Assembly: GCA_038227745.1 (NCBI GenBank)
Contig: JBBRPS010000458.1
Coordinates: 1 to 8,427, forward strand
DNA: 8,427 nt
Source of the DNA: DASPXY01 sp038227745
GTDB lineage: Bacteria; Planctomycetota; Planctomycetia; Gemmatales; Gemmataceae
Direction: 5' to 3'
Shown here: one piece after another, positions 1 through 6,436 of the stretch
How positions within the stretch are numbered: the first letter of the stretch is position 1
Layout: every line of letters starts with the position of its first letter
Made by a program: the position numbers and the translations under genes
Notes under the pieces: generated by a model
The model's input: the letters and a program-made list of their open reading frames with translations, nothing else
The model's database searches: none
What the model was told of the DNA's origin: nothing

Positions 1-30
1 AACGGCCGGCGTAAGCCGGCTGGTCCGGCC
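1..30. repeat. GCCGGC-type dispersed palindromic repeat
   Basis: The 15-mer AACGGCCGGCGTAAG at 1-15 recurs exactly at 43-57 and, inverted, at 224-238. The stretch is itself a small hairpin, with GGCCGG (4-9) pairing with CCGGCC (25-30). It looks like one unit of a dispersed intergenic repeat that continues left of the window. It contains no gene. That it is common across the genome is inference. Confidence 0.6.
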
Positions 31-34
31 CCCC

Positions 35-246
35 GCTTGGCGAACGGCCGGCGTAAGAGATCGTCCAGCTTTCCGCTGTTGTGGGGTAAGGGGTTACGGC
101 GAGGGGAACGGCACGGAGGGCAGGCAAGTGGGCCTAGCGAACTCTGCCGTAGCCCCCTCCTTTTCGGCGTAAGCTGCCTCGCCGTAACCCCTTAGCCTAT
201 AACCCCTGAAAGCTGGACGATCTCTTACGCCGGCCGTTCGCCAAGC
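35..246. repeat. 212-base foldback (large inverted repeat) upstream of queC
   Basis: Bases 35-73 are an exact reverse complement of 208-246 (39 bases). After an unmatched 14-base stretch on each side (74-87 and 194-207), pairing resumes exactly between 88-104 and 177-193 (17 bases). The 72-base centre (105-176) folds again, for example GGCAG (119-123) with CTGCC (144-148) and GGAGGG (115-120) with CCCTCC (155-160). The whole element can therefore form one long hairpin. It ends 21 bases before queC. It resembles a MITE or a REP-like foldback and has no transposase gene. No clear target-site duplication is visible at its edges. Confidence 0.8.
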
Positions 247-267
247 TACAGCACGGGGAACGACTCG

Positions 268-984
268 ATGGCAGAGCAGCGCAGGGCCGTCGTCCTCCTC
301 AGCGGCGGCCTCGACTCCACGACGGCGCTCGCCGTCGCCCAGGCCGAGGGCTTCGAGGCCCACGCACTCACCTTCCGCTACGGCCAGCGGCACGAGGCCG
401 AGGTCGAGGCCGCGCGGCGCGTCGGCCAGCGCCTCCGCGTCGCCGGGCACGTCGTCGTGCCCATCGACCTGCGCATCTTCGGCGGCTCGGCGCTGACCGC
501 CGACATCCCGGTGCCGAAGGACCGCCCCGCCGAGGAGATCGCCCACGGCATCCCCATCACCTACGTGCCCGCGCGCAACACCATCTTCCTCTCCTTCGCC
601 CTGGCGTATGCGGAAGTGCTCGGCGCCGCGGACGTCTTTCTTGGGATCAATGCCGTCGATTACTCCGGATATCCCGATTGCCGGCCGGAGTACCTCGAGG
701 CGTTCGAGCGCATGGCGAACCTGGCGACGAAGGCGGCCGTGGAGGGCCGCACGCGCCTGACCCTCCATGCGCCGCTGCTGCGCCTCACGAAGGCACAGAT
801 CGTCCGCAAGGGCCTCGACCTGGGCGTCGATTACGCCCTGACGACGAGTTGCTACGACCCCGACGCCGCGGGCCGGTCGTGCGGCCACTGCGACGCCTGC
901 CAGCTGCGGCTCAGGGGCTTCGCCGAGAACGGCGTCAAGGACCCGGCCTCCTACGTCGAGGCGCCGGCCCCACCGCCCGGGTAG
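268..984 (+). CDS. queC: 7-cyano-7-deazaguanine synthase QueC
   Basis: QueC converts 7-carboxy-7-deazaguanine to preQ0 (7-cyano-7-deazaguanine) using ATP and ammonia. This is a cytoplasmic step in making queuosine for tRNA. The 238-residue product has the usual family length. The N-terminal PP-loop ATP pyrophosphatase motif SGGLDS is at residues 12-17. The C-terminal zinc site has four cysteines, C195, C205, C208 and C211, in the family pattern TSCYDP...CGHCDAC. The ATG at 268 puts the PP-loop close to the N-terminus, as in the family, and has GGGGA at 255-259 as a modest ribosome binding site. A proline-rich tail (PAPPPG) ends the protein. No queD, queE or queF lies in the window, and no preQ1 riboswitch was recognised upstream. 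The 5' region is instead occupied by a foldback element. Confidence 0.96.
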   Translation: MAEQRRAVVLLSGGLDSTTALAVAQAEGFEAHALTFRYGQRHEAEVEAARRVGQRLRVAGHVVVPIDLRIFGGSALTADIPVPKDRPAEEIAHGIPITYVPARNTIFLSFALAYAEVLGAADVFLGINAVDYSGYPDCRPEYLEAFERMANLATKAAVEGRTRLTLHAPLLRLTKAQIVRKGLDLGVDYALTTSCYDPDAAGRSCGHCDACQLRLRGFAENGVKDPASYVEAPAPPPG

Positions 985-1000
985 TCGATTCGGGCCGTGG

Positions 1001-1020
1001 GTCAGGATTCCAATCCTGAC
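1001..1020. repeat. Perfect 9-base-arm palindrome after queC
   Basis: GTCAGGATT (1001-1009) is followed by CC and the exact complement AATCCTGAC (1012-1020), 17 bases after the queC stop. There is no T-run after it, so it is not a classical terminator, although the hairpin could still protect or end the queC mRNA. It shares the GTCAGG/CTGAC ends with the hairpin at 1639-1658, suggesting one dispersed palindrome family. Confidence 0.6.
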
Positions 1021-1053
1021 AAGTCGATCGCGTACCGTCGGCGGAGCGCGCCT

Positions 1054-1089
1054 GGCTTGCCGTTTCGCGCTCGCAGGCCGCGCCGCGAG
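1054..1089. repeat. Half-copy of the GGCTTGCCGTTTCGCGC repeat
   Basis: The 17-mer GGCTTGCCGTTTCGCGC at 1054-1070 is identical to both arms of the hairpin after the uvrA-like gene (6367-6383, and inverted at 6394-6410). Here the opposite arm is missing. Instead CTCGC (1070-1074) can pair with GCGAG (1085-1089). It is probably a solitary or decayed copy of a REP-like repeat. Confidence 0.55.
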
Positions 1090-1213
1090 CCCTCCGGGCC
1101 GAACGCGCTGGCCCTGGTCCGCGACGAGGATGCGTTCGTCCCGTTTCAGAAGCTCCCGGAGTTCCATAAACTGCTCAACGGCCAGGCGTAGGCCGGCCGA
1201 CCGATCACCCACC

Positions 1214-1221
1214 AGGGAGGT
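1214..1221 (+). promoter_or_regulatory. Ribosome binding site fixing the GTG start at 1227
   Basis: AGGGAGGT lies five bases before the GTG at 1227. It is a strong Shine-Dalgarno match and the main reason for accepting a GTG start for the small gene that follows. Confidence 0.65.
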
Positions 1222-1226
1222 GCCTC

Positions 1227-1631
1227 GTGGATCTGAACCGGCTCGCGACCCTCAAGGACAAGCTCGTCAGCGCGAAGGACTTCGCGCCGGTGTGGACGTA
1301 CTTCTTCGACAATTTCGGTGAGGACCCGGCGTTCATCGCGCTGGGCGAGCGGACGCACTCGCCGTTCCTCGAAGCCGTCCTGCAGCAGGTCGGCCGGGCG
1401 CTCTTGCAGAAGGACGTCACGCTCACCGACGTGCTGCTGACGCACCTGCCCGAGCACCAGTTCATCCACGGCGCCTGCGTCATCAACGGCGCCCTCGCGA
1501 ACCTGATCTACTTCGAGGACGTCCATGTCGGCGCCCTGGCCGTGGTCACCTCGGTGAGTCCGGGCGAGACGAAGATGGTCCGCTTCACCGGCCGGCCGCT
1601 CCACGGGCACCACGAACCGTCCGTGAACTGA
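1227..1631 (+). CDS. Uncharacterised 134-residue protein
   Basis: The gene starts at GTG 1227 behind a strong AGGGAGGT site and stops at TGA 1629-1631. The product begins MDLNRLATLKDKLVSAKDF and has no signal peptide or membrane segment. It looks like a small soluble mixed alpha/beta protein. The second half is more hydrophobic (around HQFIHGACVINGALANLIYF, residues 77-96) and the tail is histidine-rich (LHGHHEP). No catalytic or binding motif was recognised, and no family name can be given. It faces the MFS permease gene tail to tail, 85 bases apart, with a hairpin between them. The strong ribosome site and protein-like composition make it a probable real gene of unknown function. Confidence 0.75.
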   Translation: MDLNRLATLKDKLVSAKDFAPVWTYFFDNFGEDPAFIALGERTHSPFLEAVLQQVGRALLQKDVTLTDVLLTHLPEHQFIHGACVINGALANLIYFEDVHVGALAVVTSVSPGETKMVRFTGRPLHGHHEPSVN

Positions 1632-1638
1632 CCCGCAG

Positions 1639-1658
1639 GTCAGGCTCTCCCGTCTGAC
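1639..1658. terminator. Hairpin between convergent genes
   Basis: GTCAGGC (1639-1645) pairs with GTCTGAC (1652-1658), including one G-T wobble, around the loop TCTCCC. It begins eight bases after the stop of the gene at 1227-1631 and lies before the end of the opposite-strand permease, so it could serve both as a terminator. The tail after it (TCTTCT) is only weakly T-rich. A further GTCAGGC at 1672-1678 could pair with GTCTGAC instead, giving an alternative fold. It may equally be just a member of the GTCAGG palindrome family seen at 1001-1020. Confidence 0.45.
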
Positions 1659-1716
1659 TCTTCTGGGAAATGTCAGGCGGCAAAGCCTTCCCTGCGGAAT
1701 CCGCTCCGCCGGCCCC

Positions 1717-3132
1717 TTATTCGCGGATGCCTTCCGACAGCCCGCCGCGCTTGCCTTCCGCAATCGCTTCGGAAGGCTGGCGCCTCGGCCACTCCGTGTC
1801 CTTCGTGAAGCTGTCCGGCCCGTCGGGCAACTCGGCGTGACCCCGCGCCGTCTCCGGCGGATGGAAGAACAGCAGCAAGATCAGCGCGGCCCCCAGCGCG
1901 ATGCCGGCCGGCACCAGGAACAGGTCGTGGAAGTTCACCGCCGAAACCAGCTGGCCGTTGGGGTCCAGCACCTGCGTCGTCACCTTGTTGCCCAACCAGC
2001 CCCACAGGAAGTTGCCCACGAAAGGCCCCAGGCCGAGGATCAGGAAGTTGAACAGGCCCTGGGCGCTGGAGCGCGCGTCCTTGGGGAAGAACTCGTCCAC
2101 GAAGATGTACACCGTGGCGAAGAAGAAGGCGTAGCAGATGCCGTGGAGCACGTTGACGCCGACCGCCAGCCACGGCGGCGGCGACATGGCGAAAACGCCG
2201 AAGCGCACCGCATGGCCGAGGATGCCCACCACCATCGTCGTCCGCCAGCCGAGCCGCTTCAGCACCAGGCCGAGGATCGCCATCGTGCCGATCTCCGCCA
2301 CCTGGCCGATCGTCATCACCGGCATGATCCAGTTGCCCGGGATGCGGATGCTGTCCTCCAGGAAGCGCGCCGTCCAGAAGAAGTAGCACTGGTGGACCAT
2401 CGCGTCGAAGAAGGTGACGATGAACAGCACCAGCAGGAACGGCACGCGCAGCAGTTTCACCGCCTCGAGCCAGGCGAGTTGCTCGCGGCCGCCGACCGCC
2501 GGCTTGGGCGGCGTGTGCGGCAGCACCAGGCTGAACGCCGCCAGCAGCAGCGAGGCGGCGCCCGCGGCCACGAACGTGTAGCGCGTCGCCTCCCGCAGGG
2601 CCGGCCCCGTCTTGCCGTTCCCCAGCGCCGCCCCCAACCAATCGACGATGCCGACTTCTCCAAAGGCGGGCACGTGGGTCCAGTCCACCAGGATGAAGAC
2701 GAACGGCACGCTCGCCGCGATCCAGCCGATCGTGCCCCACAGCCGCACCGGGCCGAACTCGCGCTGCGGGTCCTTGAGGTTGGCAAAGGCGATCGAGTTA
2801 CTGATCGAGATGGTCGGCACGAAGAACAGCGAGTGCAGCAGCATCAGCAGGAAGAACGGCCAGAAGTCAGTCACCCACGCCAGGGCCAGGATCGCCACGC
2901 CGCCGACCAGGTGGCTGAATGCCATGAACTTCTCCGCCGCGAAGTTGCGGTCGGCGAACTGCGCGCTGAAGAACATGGCGGTGAACGCCGCCAGGTTGAA
3001 CGCCCCCAGGACGAGGCCCTGCTCCAGCGCATCGAAGCCGAGGCTGGGCAGGTAGCCGAAGATGAGCGGCAGCCAGGCGCCCCAAATGAAGAACTCCAGG
3101 AACATCATCACCGACAGTTTGAAGCGGTACAC
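1717..3132 (-). CDS. Nucleoside:H+ symporter-family MFS permease
   Basis: This is a 12-helix inner-membrane transporter of the major facilitator superfamily, closest in pattern to the nucleoside:proton symporters (NupG/XapB type). It probably imports nucleosides with protons, but substrate is inferred. The start is placed at GTG 3132, because a GGAGG site lies five bases upstream and the first helix then begins at once (KLSVMMFLEFFIWGAW, residues 5-20), as in NupG. This gives 471 residues, somewhat longer than NupG (about 418). An ATG at 3243 in the same frame would add a 37-residue hydrophilic leader and overlaps the predicted promoter. Family landmarks are GPVRLWGTIGW (residues 127-137), matching the PxRxWGTIG motif of NupG, and DARSSAQG (352-359), matching its RASAQG segment. 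The C-terminal 45 or so residues are charged and probably cytoplasmic. It is transcribed away from the 3373 gene. Confidence 0.9.
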   Translation of the reverse strand: MYRFKLSVMMFLEFFIWGAWLPLIFGYLPSLGFDALEQGLVLGAFNLAAFTAMFFSAQFADRNFAAEKFMAFSHLVGGVAILALAWVTDFWPFFLLMLLHSLFFVPTISISNSIAFANLKDPQREFGPVRLWGTIGWIAASVPFVFILVDWTHVPAFGEVGIVDWLGAALGNGKTGPALREATRYTFVAAGAASLLLAAFSLVLPHTPPKPAVGGREQLAWLEAVKLLRVPFLLVLFIVTFFDAMVHQCYFFWTARFLEDSIRIPGNWIMPVMTIGQVAEIGTMAILGLVLKRLGWRTTMVVGILGHAVRFGVFAMSPPPWLAVGVNVLHGICYAFFFATVYIFVDEFFPKDARSSAQGLFNFLILGLGPFVGNFLWGWLGNKVTTQVLDPNGQLVSAVNFHDLFLVPAGIALGAALILLLFFHPPETARGHAELPDGPDSFTKDTEWPRRQPSEAIAEGKRGGLSEGIRE

Positions 3133-3137
3133 ACGGG

Positions 3138-3142
3138 CCTCC
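3138..3142 (-). promoter_or_regulatory. Ribosome binding site fixing the permease GTG start
   Basis: Read on the minus strand, GGAGG lies five bases before the GTG at 3132. It supports the 471-residue protein over the longer version beginning at 3243, whose extra residues do not resemble the transporter family. Confidence 0.6.
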
Positions 3143-3183
3143 GCGATGGCGCCAGGGACCAGGGGATCAGGGCTGTTGAGGAC

Positions 3184-3211
3184 TCTATAAGGACGCCAAC
3201 CGTGTCGGCAA
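3184..3211 (-). promoter_or_regulatory. Sigma70-type promoter of the permease gene
   Basis: On the minus strand TTGCCG (3211-3206) is separated by 16 bases from TATAGA (3189-3184). Transcription would start near 3177, giving a 5' leader of about 45 bases before GTG 3132. The same TTGCC-16-TATA layout is found before tRNA-Gly (6611-6638). Base matching only. Confidence 0.45.
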
Positions 3212-3252
3212 CTGGAAAACGCTACATTTCCACCAACCGGCACGGTCGGCGT

Positions 3253-3278
3253 CGCGGACCGAGGTCGGCCGGTCCGCG
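3253..3278. repeat. 9-base perfect inverted repeat in the divergent control region
   Basis: CGCGGACCG (3253-3261) and its exact complement CGGTCCGCG (3270-3278) flank eight bases. It lies between the permease promoter and the start of the gene at 3373. It could be an operator for a dimeric regulator acting on both directions or a plain hairpin. Nothing identifies a regulator. The rest of the 3133-3372 gap shows no gene. Confidence 0.45.
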
Positions 3279-3372
3279 GCGGAAGTTTCGCCCACTCCGC
3301 CTACCGGAGGCTGCGGGAAACAGCTACGATTGACAGCGGGGGGTGCCCCCTGCCGCCTCCGGGAGACTGTCC

Positions 3373-3813
3373 ATGCGCGTCGATTTCTACGGCCTGGCGT
3401 TCGACACGCCGCGCGTCACCTTCTACCTCCGCTCGCCCTGGCGCTCGTGCGCCCTGGAGCACAAGCTCTTCGAGGCGGTCACCGCCCTGCCGCACGTCCG
3501 CCTCGAGAAGCTGCCCGACGAGGCGCTGGCGCACGTCGGCGACCCGCGCACGTGGCGCGCCGCCCTGAACGCGGTCAGCCGCGTCATCAAGGGCTGGCAG
3601 GAGGAGGCCGATCCCGGCAGCGAACGGCGGACGTGGCGCTGGCTGCTCGAGGCCGACACCGACGCCGATGGCTACGACCACACCGGCGAGCAGGCGTGCC
3701 TGTGGGCGTTCCTGCGCGTCAGCCTCGACCGCGGCGGCCCCGCCGACCAGGAGAAGAGCGAGGACGTCGATCTCGACGGGTTCGGCGTACAGATCTGGCC
3801 CGCGAACGAATGA
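3373..3813 (+). CDS. Uncharacterised 146-residue protein upstream of the UvrA paralogue
   Basis: The start chosen is ATG 3373, with GGGAG at 3361-3365 seven bases before it. A GTG at 3343 in the same frame would add ten residues (MPPAASGRLS) that look like untranslated leader. The product begins MRVDFYGLAFDTPRVTFYLR, is soluble, carries seven tryptophans and is acidic near its C-terminus (EKSEDVDLDGFGVQIW). No membrane segment, signal peptide or known motif was recognised. It stops only 19 bases before the UvrA-family gene, on the same strand, so the two are probably co-transcribed. Whether it assists that ATPase is unknown. Confidence 0.75.
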   Translation: MRVDFYGLAFDTPRVTFYLRSPWRSCALEHKLFEAVTALPHVRLEKLPDEALAHVGDPRTWRAALNAVSRVIKGWQEEADPGSERRTWRWLLEADTDADGYDHTGEQACLWAFLRVSLDRGGPADQEKSEDVDLDGFGVQIWPANE

Positions 3814-3832
3814 CGCGCCCTGCGGTTGCGCC

Positions 3833-6364
3833 ATGACGGAGGCACCGAAGATCGAGCTGCGCGGCGTGCGCGTCCACAACCTCAAGAACGTGGACGTCGA
3901 TCTGCCGCTGCGCCGCCTCATCGCCTTCACCGGCGTCAGCGGCTCGGGCAAGAGCAGCCTCGCCTTCGACACCCTCTACGCCGAGGCCCATCGCCGCTAC
4001 CTGCAAAGCTTCTCCGCCTACACCCGCCAGTTCCTCGAACGCCTCGACAAGCCCGACGCCGACCGCCTCGACAACCTGCCGCCCGCCGTCGCCGTCGGCC
4101 AGCGCGCCGCGCCGCGCGGGCCGCGCGCCACCGTCGGCACCCTCACCGAGGTCGTCGATTACCTGCGCCTGCTGTTCGCCCGCGCCGGCGTCATCCACTG
4201 CATCCGCTGCGGTCAGGAGGTGTGCGCCGCCAGCGCCGTCGATGTGACCGTCGCCGTCGAGCGCCTGCCCGCCGGCACGCGCTTCTCGGTCGCCTTCCCC
4301 GCCCGACCGGAGGAGGGGACCGATGTGGCCGACTGGGCGGACGCCCTGAAAGAAGAGGGCTTCGTGCGCCTGCAAATCGGCGCCGCGGTGGTGCGCCTCG
4401 GCGAGGGCGACCTGCCGGACCTCGTGGGTGAGGAGCCGGTTTTCGTCCTCGTGGATCGGCTGGAGGCGGGCAAGGCGGCGCCGGAGCGGCTGACCGATTC
4501 CGTCGAGACGGCGTTCGCGCGCGGCCGGGGGCGCGCGGCCCTGTTGGCCGGCGGCGAGCCGCTGCTGTTCGACCAGCGCCCGCGCTGTCCGCGCTGCGAC
4601 ATCGAGTACCCGCCGCTCGAGCCGCGCCTGTTCAGCTTCAACGACCCGCTCGGCGCCTGCCCGACTTGCGGCGGCACCGGCGAGGCACGGAAGGAAAAAG
4701 GGAGAAAGAAGGCGGAAGCGGGCGAGACGTCCGCCGCCGAGGCCGCCGTCTGCCCGACCTGCAAGGGCACGCGGCTCGGCGAGCAGGCGCTGATCGCGCG
4801 CCTCGGCGGCAAGACCATCGCGGACCTGTGCGGCCTGCCCGTCACCGAGTTGGCGGTGTGCTGCCGTGGGCTGCAGCTCGGCGAGGGGAGCCGGGCGGCC
4901 GGCACGCTGCTGCTGGAGCAGATCCTCATGCGCCTCGGCTACCTGAGCGAGGTGGAGTTGGGCTACCTCACCCTCGACCGCTCGGCCCGCAGTCTGTCCA
5001 CGGGCGAGGGCCAGCGCGTCCGCCTGACAACCGCCCTGGGCTCGAACCTCGTCAACGCGCTCTACGTGCTGGATGAGCCGACGGCCGGCCTGCACCCGCG
5101 CGACACCGAACGGCTGCTGCCCATGCTGCTGCGCTTGCGCGACAGCGGCAACACGCTGGTGCTGGTCGAGCACGACGCCGACGCGATCCGCACCGCCGAC
5201 CACCTCGTGGACCTGGGGCCGGGCGCCGGCGAGGAGGGCGGCACGGTCGTCTACCAGGGGCCGCCCGCCGGCATTCTCACCGTCGAGGAGTCCGTCACGG
5301 GCGCCTACCTCTCGGGCCGGCGCCGCATCGGCGTGCCGACGCGCCGCCGGGCGCTCAACCACGGCAGTCTGCGCCTCGTCGGCGCCCGCACGCACAACCT
5401 CGCGGACCTGACGGTCGAGTTCCCGCTGGGCGTGCTGTGCGTGGTCACCGGTGTCAGCGGCGCGGGCAAGAGTTCCCTGGTGCTGGAAACGCTGTATCCG
5501 GCGCTGTCCGGCCGCCTGGGGCGGAAGGGCGCGCCTGGGGGCGGCGTCGCCGCGGAGGTCTACGGCACCGGCCAGCTCGGCGACGTGGTCTTGATGGACC
5601 AGGCGCCCCTGGCGCGGACGGCGCGCAGCAACCCCGCCACCTACATCAAGGTGTTCGACGACATCCGCGAAGTGTTCGCCGAGACGGCCGAGGCCCGCGT
5701 GCGCAACTTCGGGCCGGCCGCCTTCAGCTTCAACCAGCCGGGCGGCCGCTGCGAGACCTGCGCCGGCCACGGCACGCAGACGGTGGACATGCAGTTCCTC
5801 GCCGACGTGACGGTCACCTGTCCCGACTGCGGCGGCAGCCGCTACCAGCGCGACCTGCTCAACGTGCGCGTGCGCAGTCTCAACATCGCCGAGGTGCTCG
5901 ATCTGACGGTGCGCGAGGCGTTCCGCTTCTTCCGCGCCCAGGCCGCCATCGAGCGGCGACTGCGGCTGCTGATCGACGTCGGCCTGGACTACCTGCGACT
6001 GGGGCAGCCGGCCGACACGCTCTCGGGCGGCGAGAGCCAGCGCCTCAAGCTGGCGGGGCACCTGGCGTCGAGCCGCAAGCCGCGCTGCCTGTTCCTGCTG
6101 GACGAGCCGACGACGGGACTGCACCCCGCGGACGTGGCCCGGCTGCTGGACTGCTTCGACCGCCTGCTGCAGACCGGACATTCGCTGATCGTGGTGGAGC
6201 ACGATCTGGACGTGATCAAGTGCGCCGACCACGTGATCGACCTGGGGCCGGGGGCCGGCGCGGCGGGCGGGCGCGTGGTGGCGGCGGGGACGCCGGAAGA
6301 GGTCGCCGCGGCGCCGGCGTCGGAGACGGGGCGCTGGCTGCGGCGCGTGCTCCCGGCGGGGTAA
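3833..6364 (+). CDS. uvrA: UvrA-family excinuclease ABC ATPase, shortened paralogue
   Basis: UvrA proteins are DNA-damage-binding tandem ABC ATPases that load UvrB in nucleotide excision repair. This 843-residue protein has both ABC modules: Walker A GVSGSGKS (34-41) and GVSGAGKS (540-547); signature motifs LSTGE (388-392) and LSGGE (730-734); Walker B acid pairs D414-E415 and D757-E758. Cysteine pairs lie at C123/C126, C252/C255, C276/C279 and C307/C310. The second zinc module is canonical, C640/C643 and C663/C666. It is about 100 residues shorter than ordinary UvrA (about 940-970). Between CPTCGGTG (276-283) and CPTCKGTR (307-314), where UvrA has its DNA-contacting insertion domain, only 23 lysine- and glutamate-rich residues remain. 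The region matching the UvrB-binding domain (about 127-251) is kept in length. With LSTGE replacing LSGGE, this suggests a paralogue and not the main housekeeping UvrA. ATG 3833 is chosen because ELRGVRVHNLKNV then sits at the N-terminus as usual. No good ribosome site precedes it, so coupling to the gene ending at 3813 is likely. Confidence 0.9.
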   Translation: MTEAPKIELRGVRVHNLKNVDVDLPLRRLIAFTGVSGSGKSSLAFDTLYAEAHRRYLQSFSAYTRQFLERLDKPDADRLDNLPPAVAVGQRAAPRGPRATVGTLTEVVDYLRLLFARAGVIHCIRCGQEVCAASAVDVTVAVERLPAGTRFSVAFPARPEEGTDVADWADALKEEGFVRLQIGAAVVRLGEGDLPDLVGEEPVFVLVDRLEAGKAAPERLTDSVETAFARGRGRAALLAGGEPLLFDQRPRCPRCDIEYPPLEPRLFSFNDPLGACPTCGGTGEARKEKGRKKAEAGETSAAEAAVCPTCKGTRLGEQALIARLGGKTIADLCGLPVTELAVCCRGLQLGEGSRAAGTLLLEQILMRLGYLSEVELGYLTLDRSARSLSTGEGQRVRLTTALGSNLVNALYVLDEPTAGLHPRDTERLLPMLLRLRDSGNTLVLVEHDADAIRTADHLVDLGPGAGEEGGTVVYQGPPAGILTVEESVTGAYLSGRRRIGVPTRRRALNHGSLRLVGARTHNLADLTVEFPLGVLCVVTGVSGAGKSSLVLETLYPALSGRLGRKGAPGGGVAAEVYGTGQLGDVVLMDQAPLARTARSNPATYIKVFDDIREVFAETAEARVRNFGPAAFSFNQPGGRCETCAGHGTQTVDMQFLADVTVTCPDCGGSRYQRDLLNVRVRSLNIAEVLDLTVREAFRFFRAQAAIERRLRLLIDVGLDYLRLGQPADTLSGGESQRLKLAGHLASSRKPRCLFLLDEPTTGLHPADVARLLDCFDRLLQTGHSLIVVEHDLDVIKCADHVIDLGPGAGAAGGRVVAAGTPEEVAAAPASETGRWLRRVLPAG

Positions 6365-6366
6365 CC

Positions 6367-6410
6367 GGCTTGCCGTTTCGCGCCCGACCGGCAGCGCGAA
6401 ACGGCAAGCC
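6367..6410 (+). terminator. 17-base-pair hairpin after the uvrA-like gene
   Basis: GGCTTGCCGTTTCGCGC (6367-6383) pairs perfectly with 6394-6410 around a ten-base loop, beginning two bases after the uvrA-like stop codon. The position and strength fit a transcription end signal, but only CTGTCC follows and no T-run. One arm also occurs alone at 1054-1070, so it belongs to a dispersed repeat family that may double as a terminator. Confidence 0.55.
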
Positions 6411-6436
6411 CTGTCCCGGCGAGCGGTGCGAGATCC

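Larger units (their letters stand above)
997..1191 (+). pseudogene. Doubtful 64-codon ORF, possible gene remnant
   Basis: An open frame from GTG 997 to TAG 1189-1191 has no ATG and no convincing ribosome binding site. Its first half consists of intergenic repeats (palindrome 1001-1020, 17-mer 1054-1070), so it is unlikely to be an intact gene. The last 29 codons read more like protein, ending VRDEDAFVPFQKLPEFHKLL. Inference: this could be the C-terminal scrap of a lost gene into which repeats were inserted, or it could be chance coding in GC-rich DNA. No family was recognised. Confidence 0.2.

Noticed and set aside
1..267. preQ1 riboswitch upstream of queC
   Set aside because: No preQ1 aptamer core was recognised; the space is filled by the foldback repeat.
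94..1212. A 372-codon minus-strand frame opposite queC
   Set aside because: It runs through the foldback and the antisense of queC, and shows no family features.
1837..3333. A 498-codon plus-strand frame opposite the permease gene
   Set aside because: Product is an Arg/His/Glu/Gln-rich low-complexity string; the opposite strand encodes a well-formed transporter.
3668..3832. Longer N-terminus for the UvrA-family protein
   Set aside because: The extra 55 codons overlap the preceding gene in another frame and read as Arg/Ser/Thr-rich noise; the family N-terminus begins right after ATG 3833.
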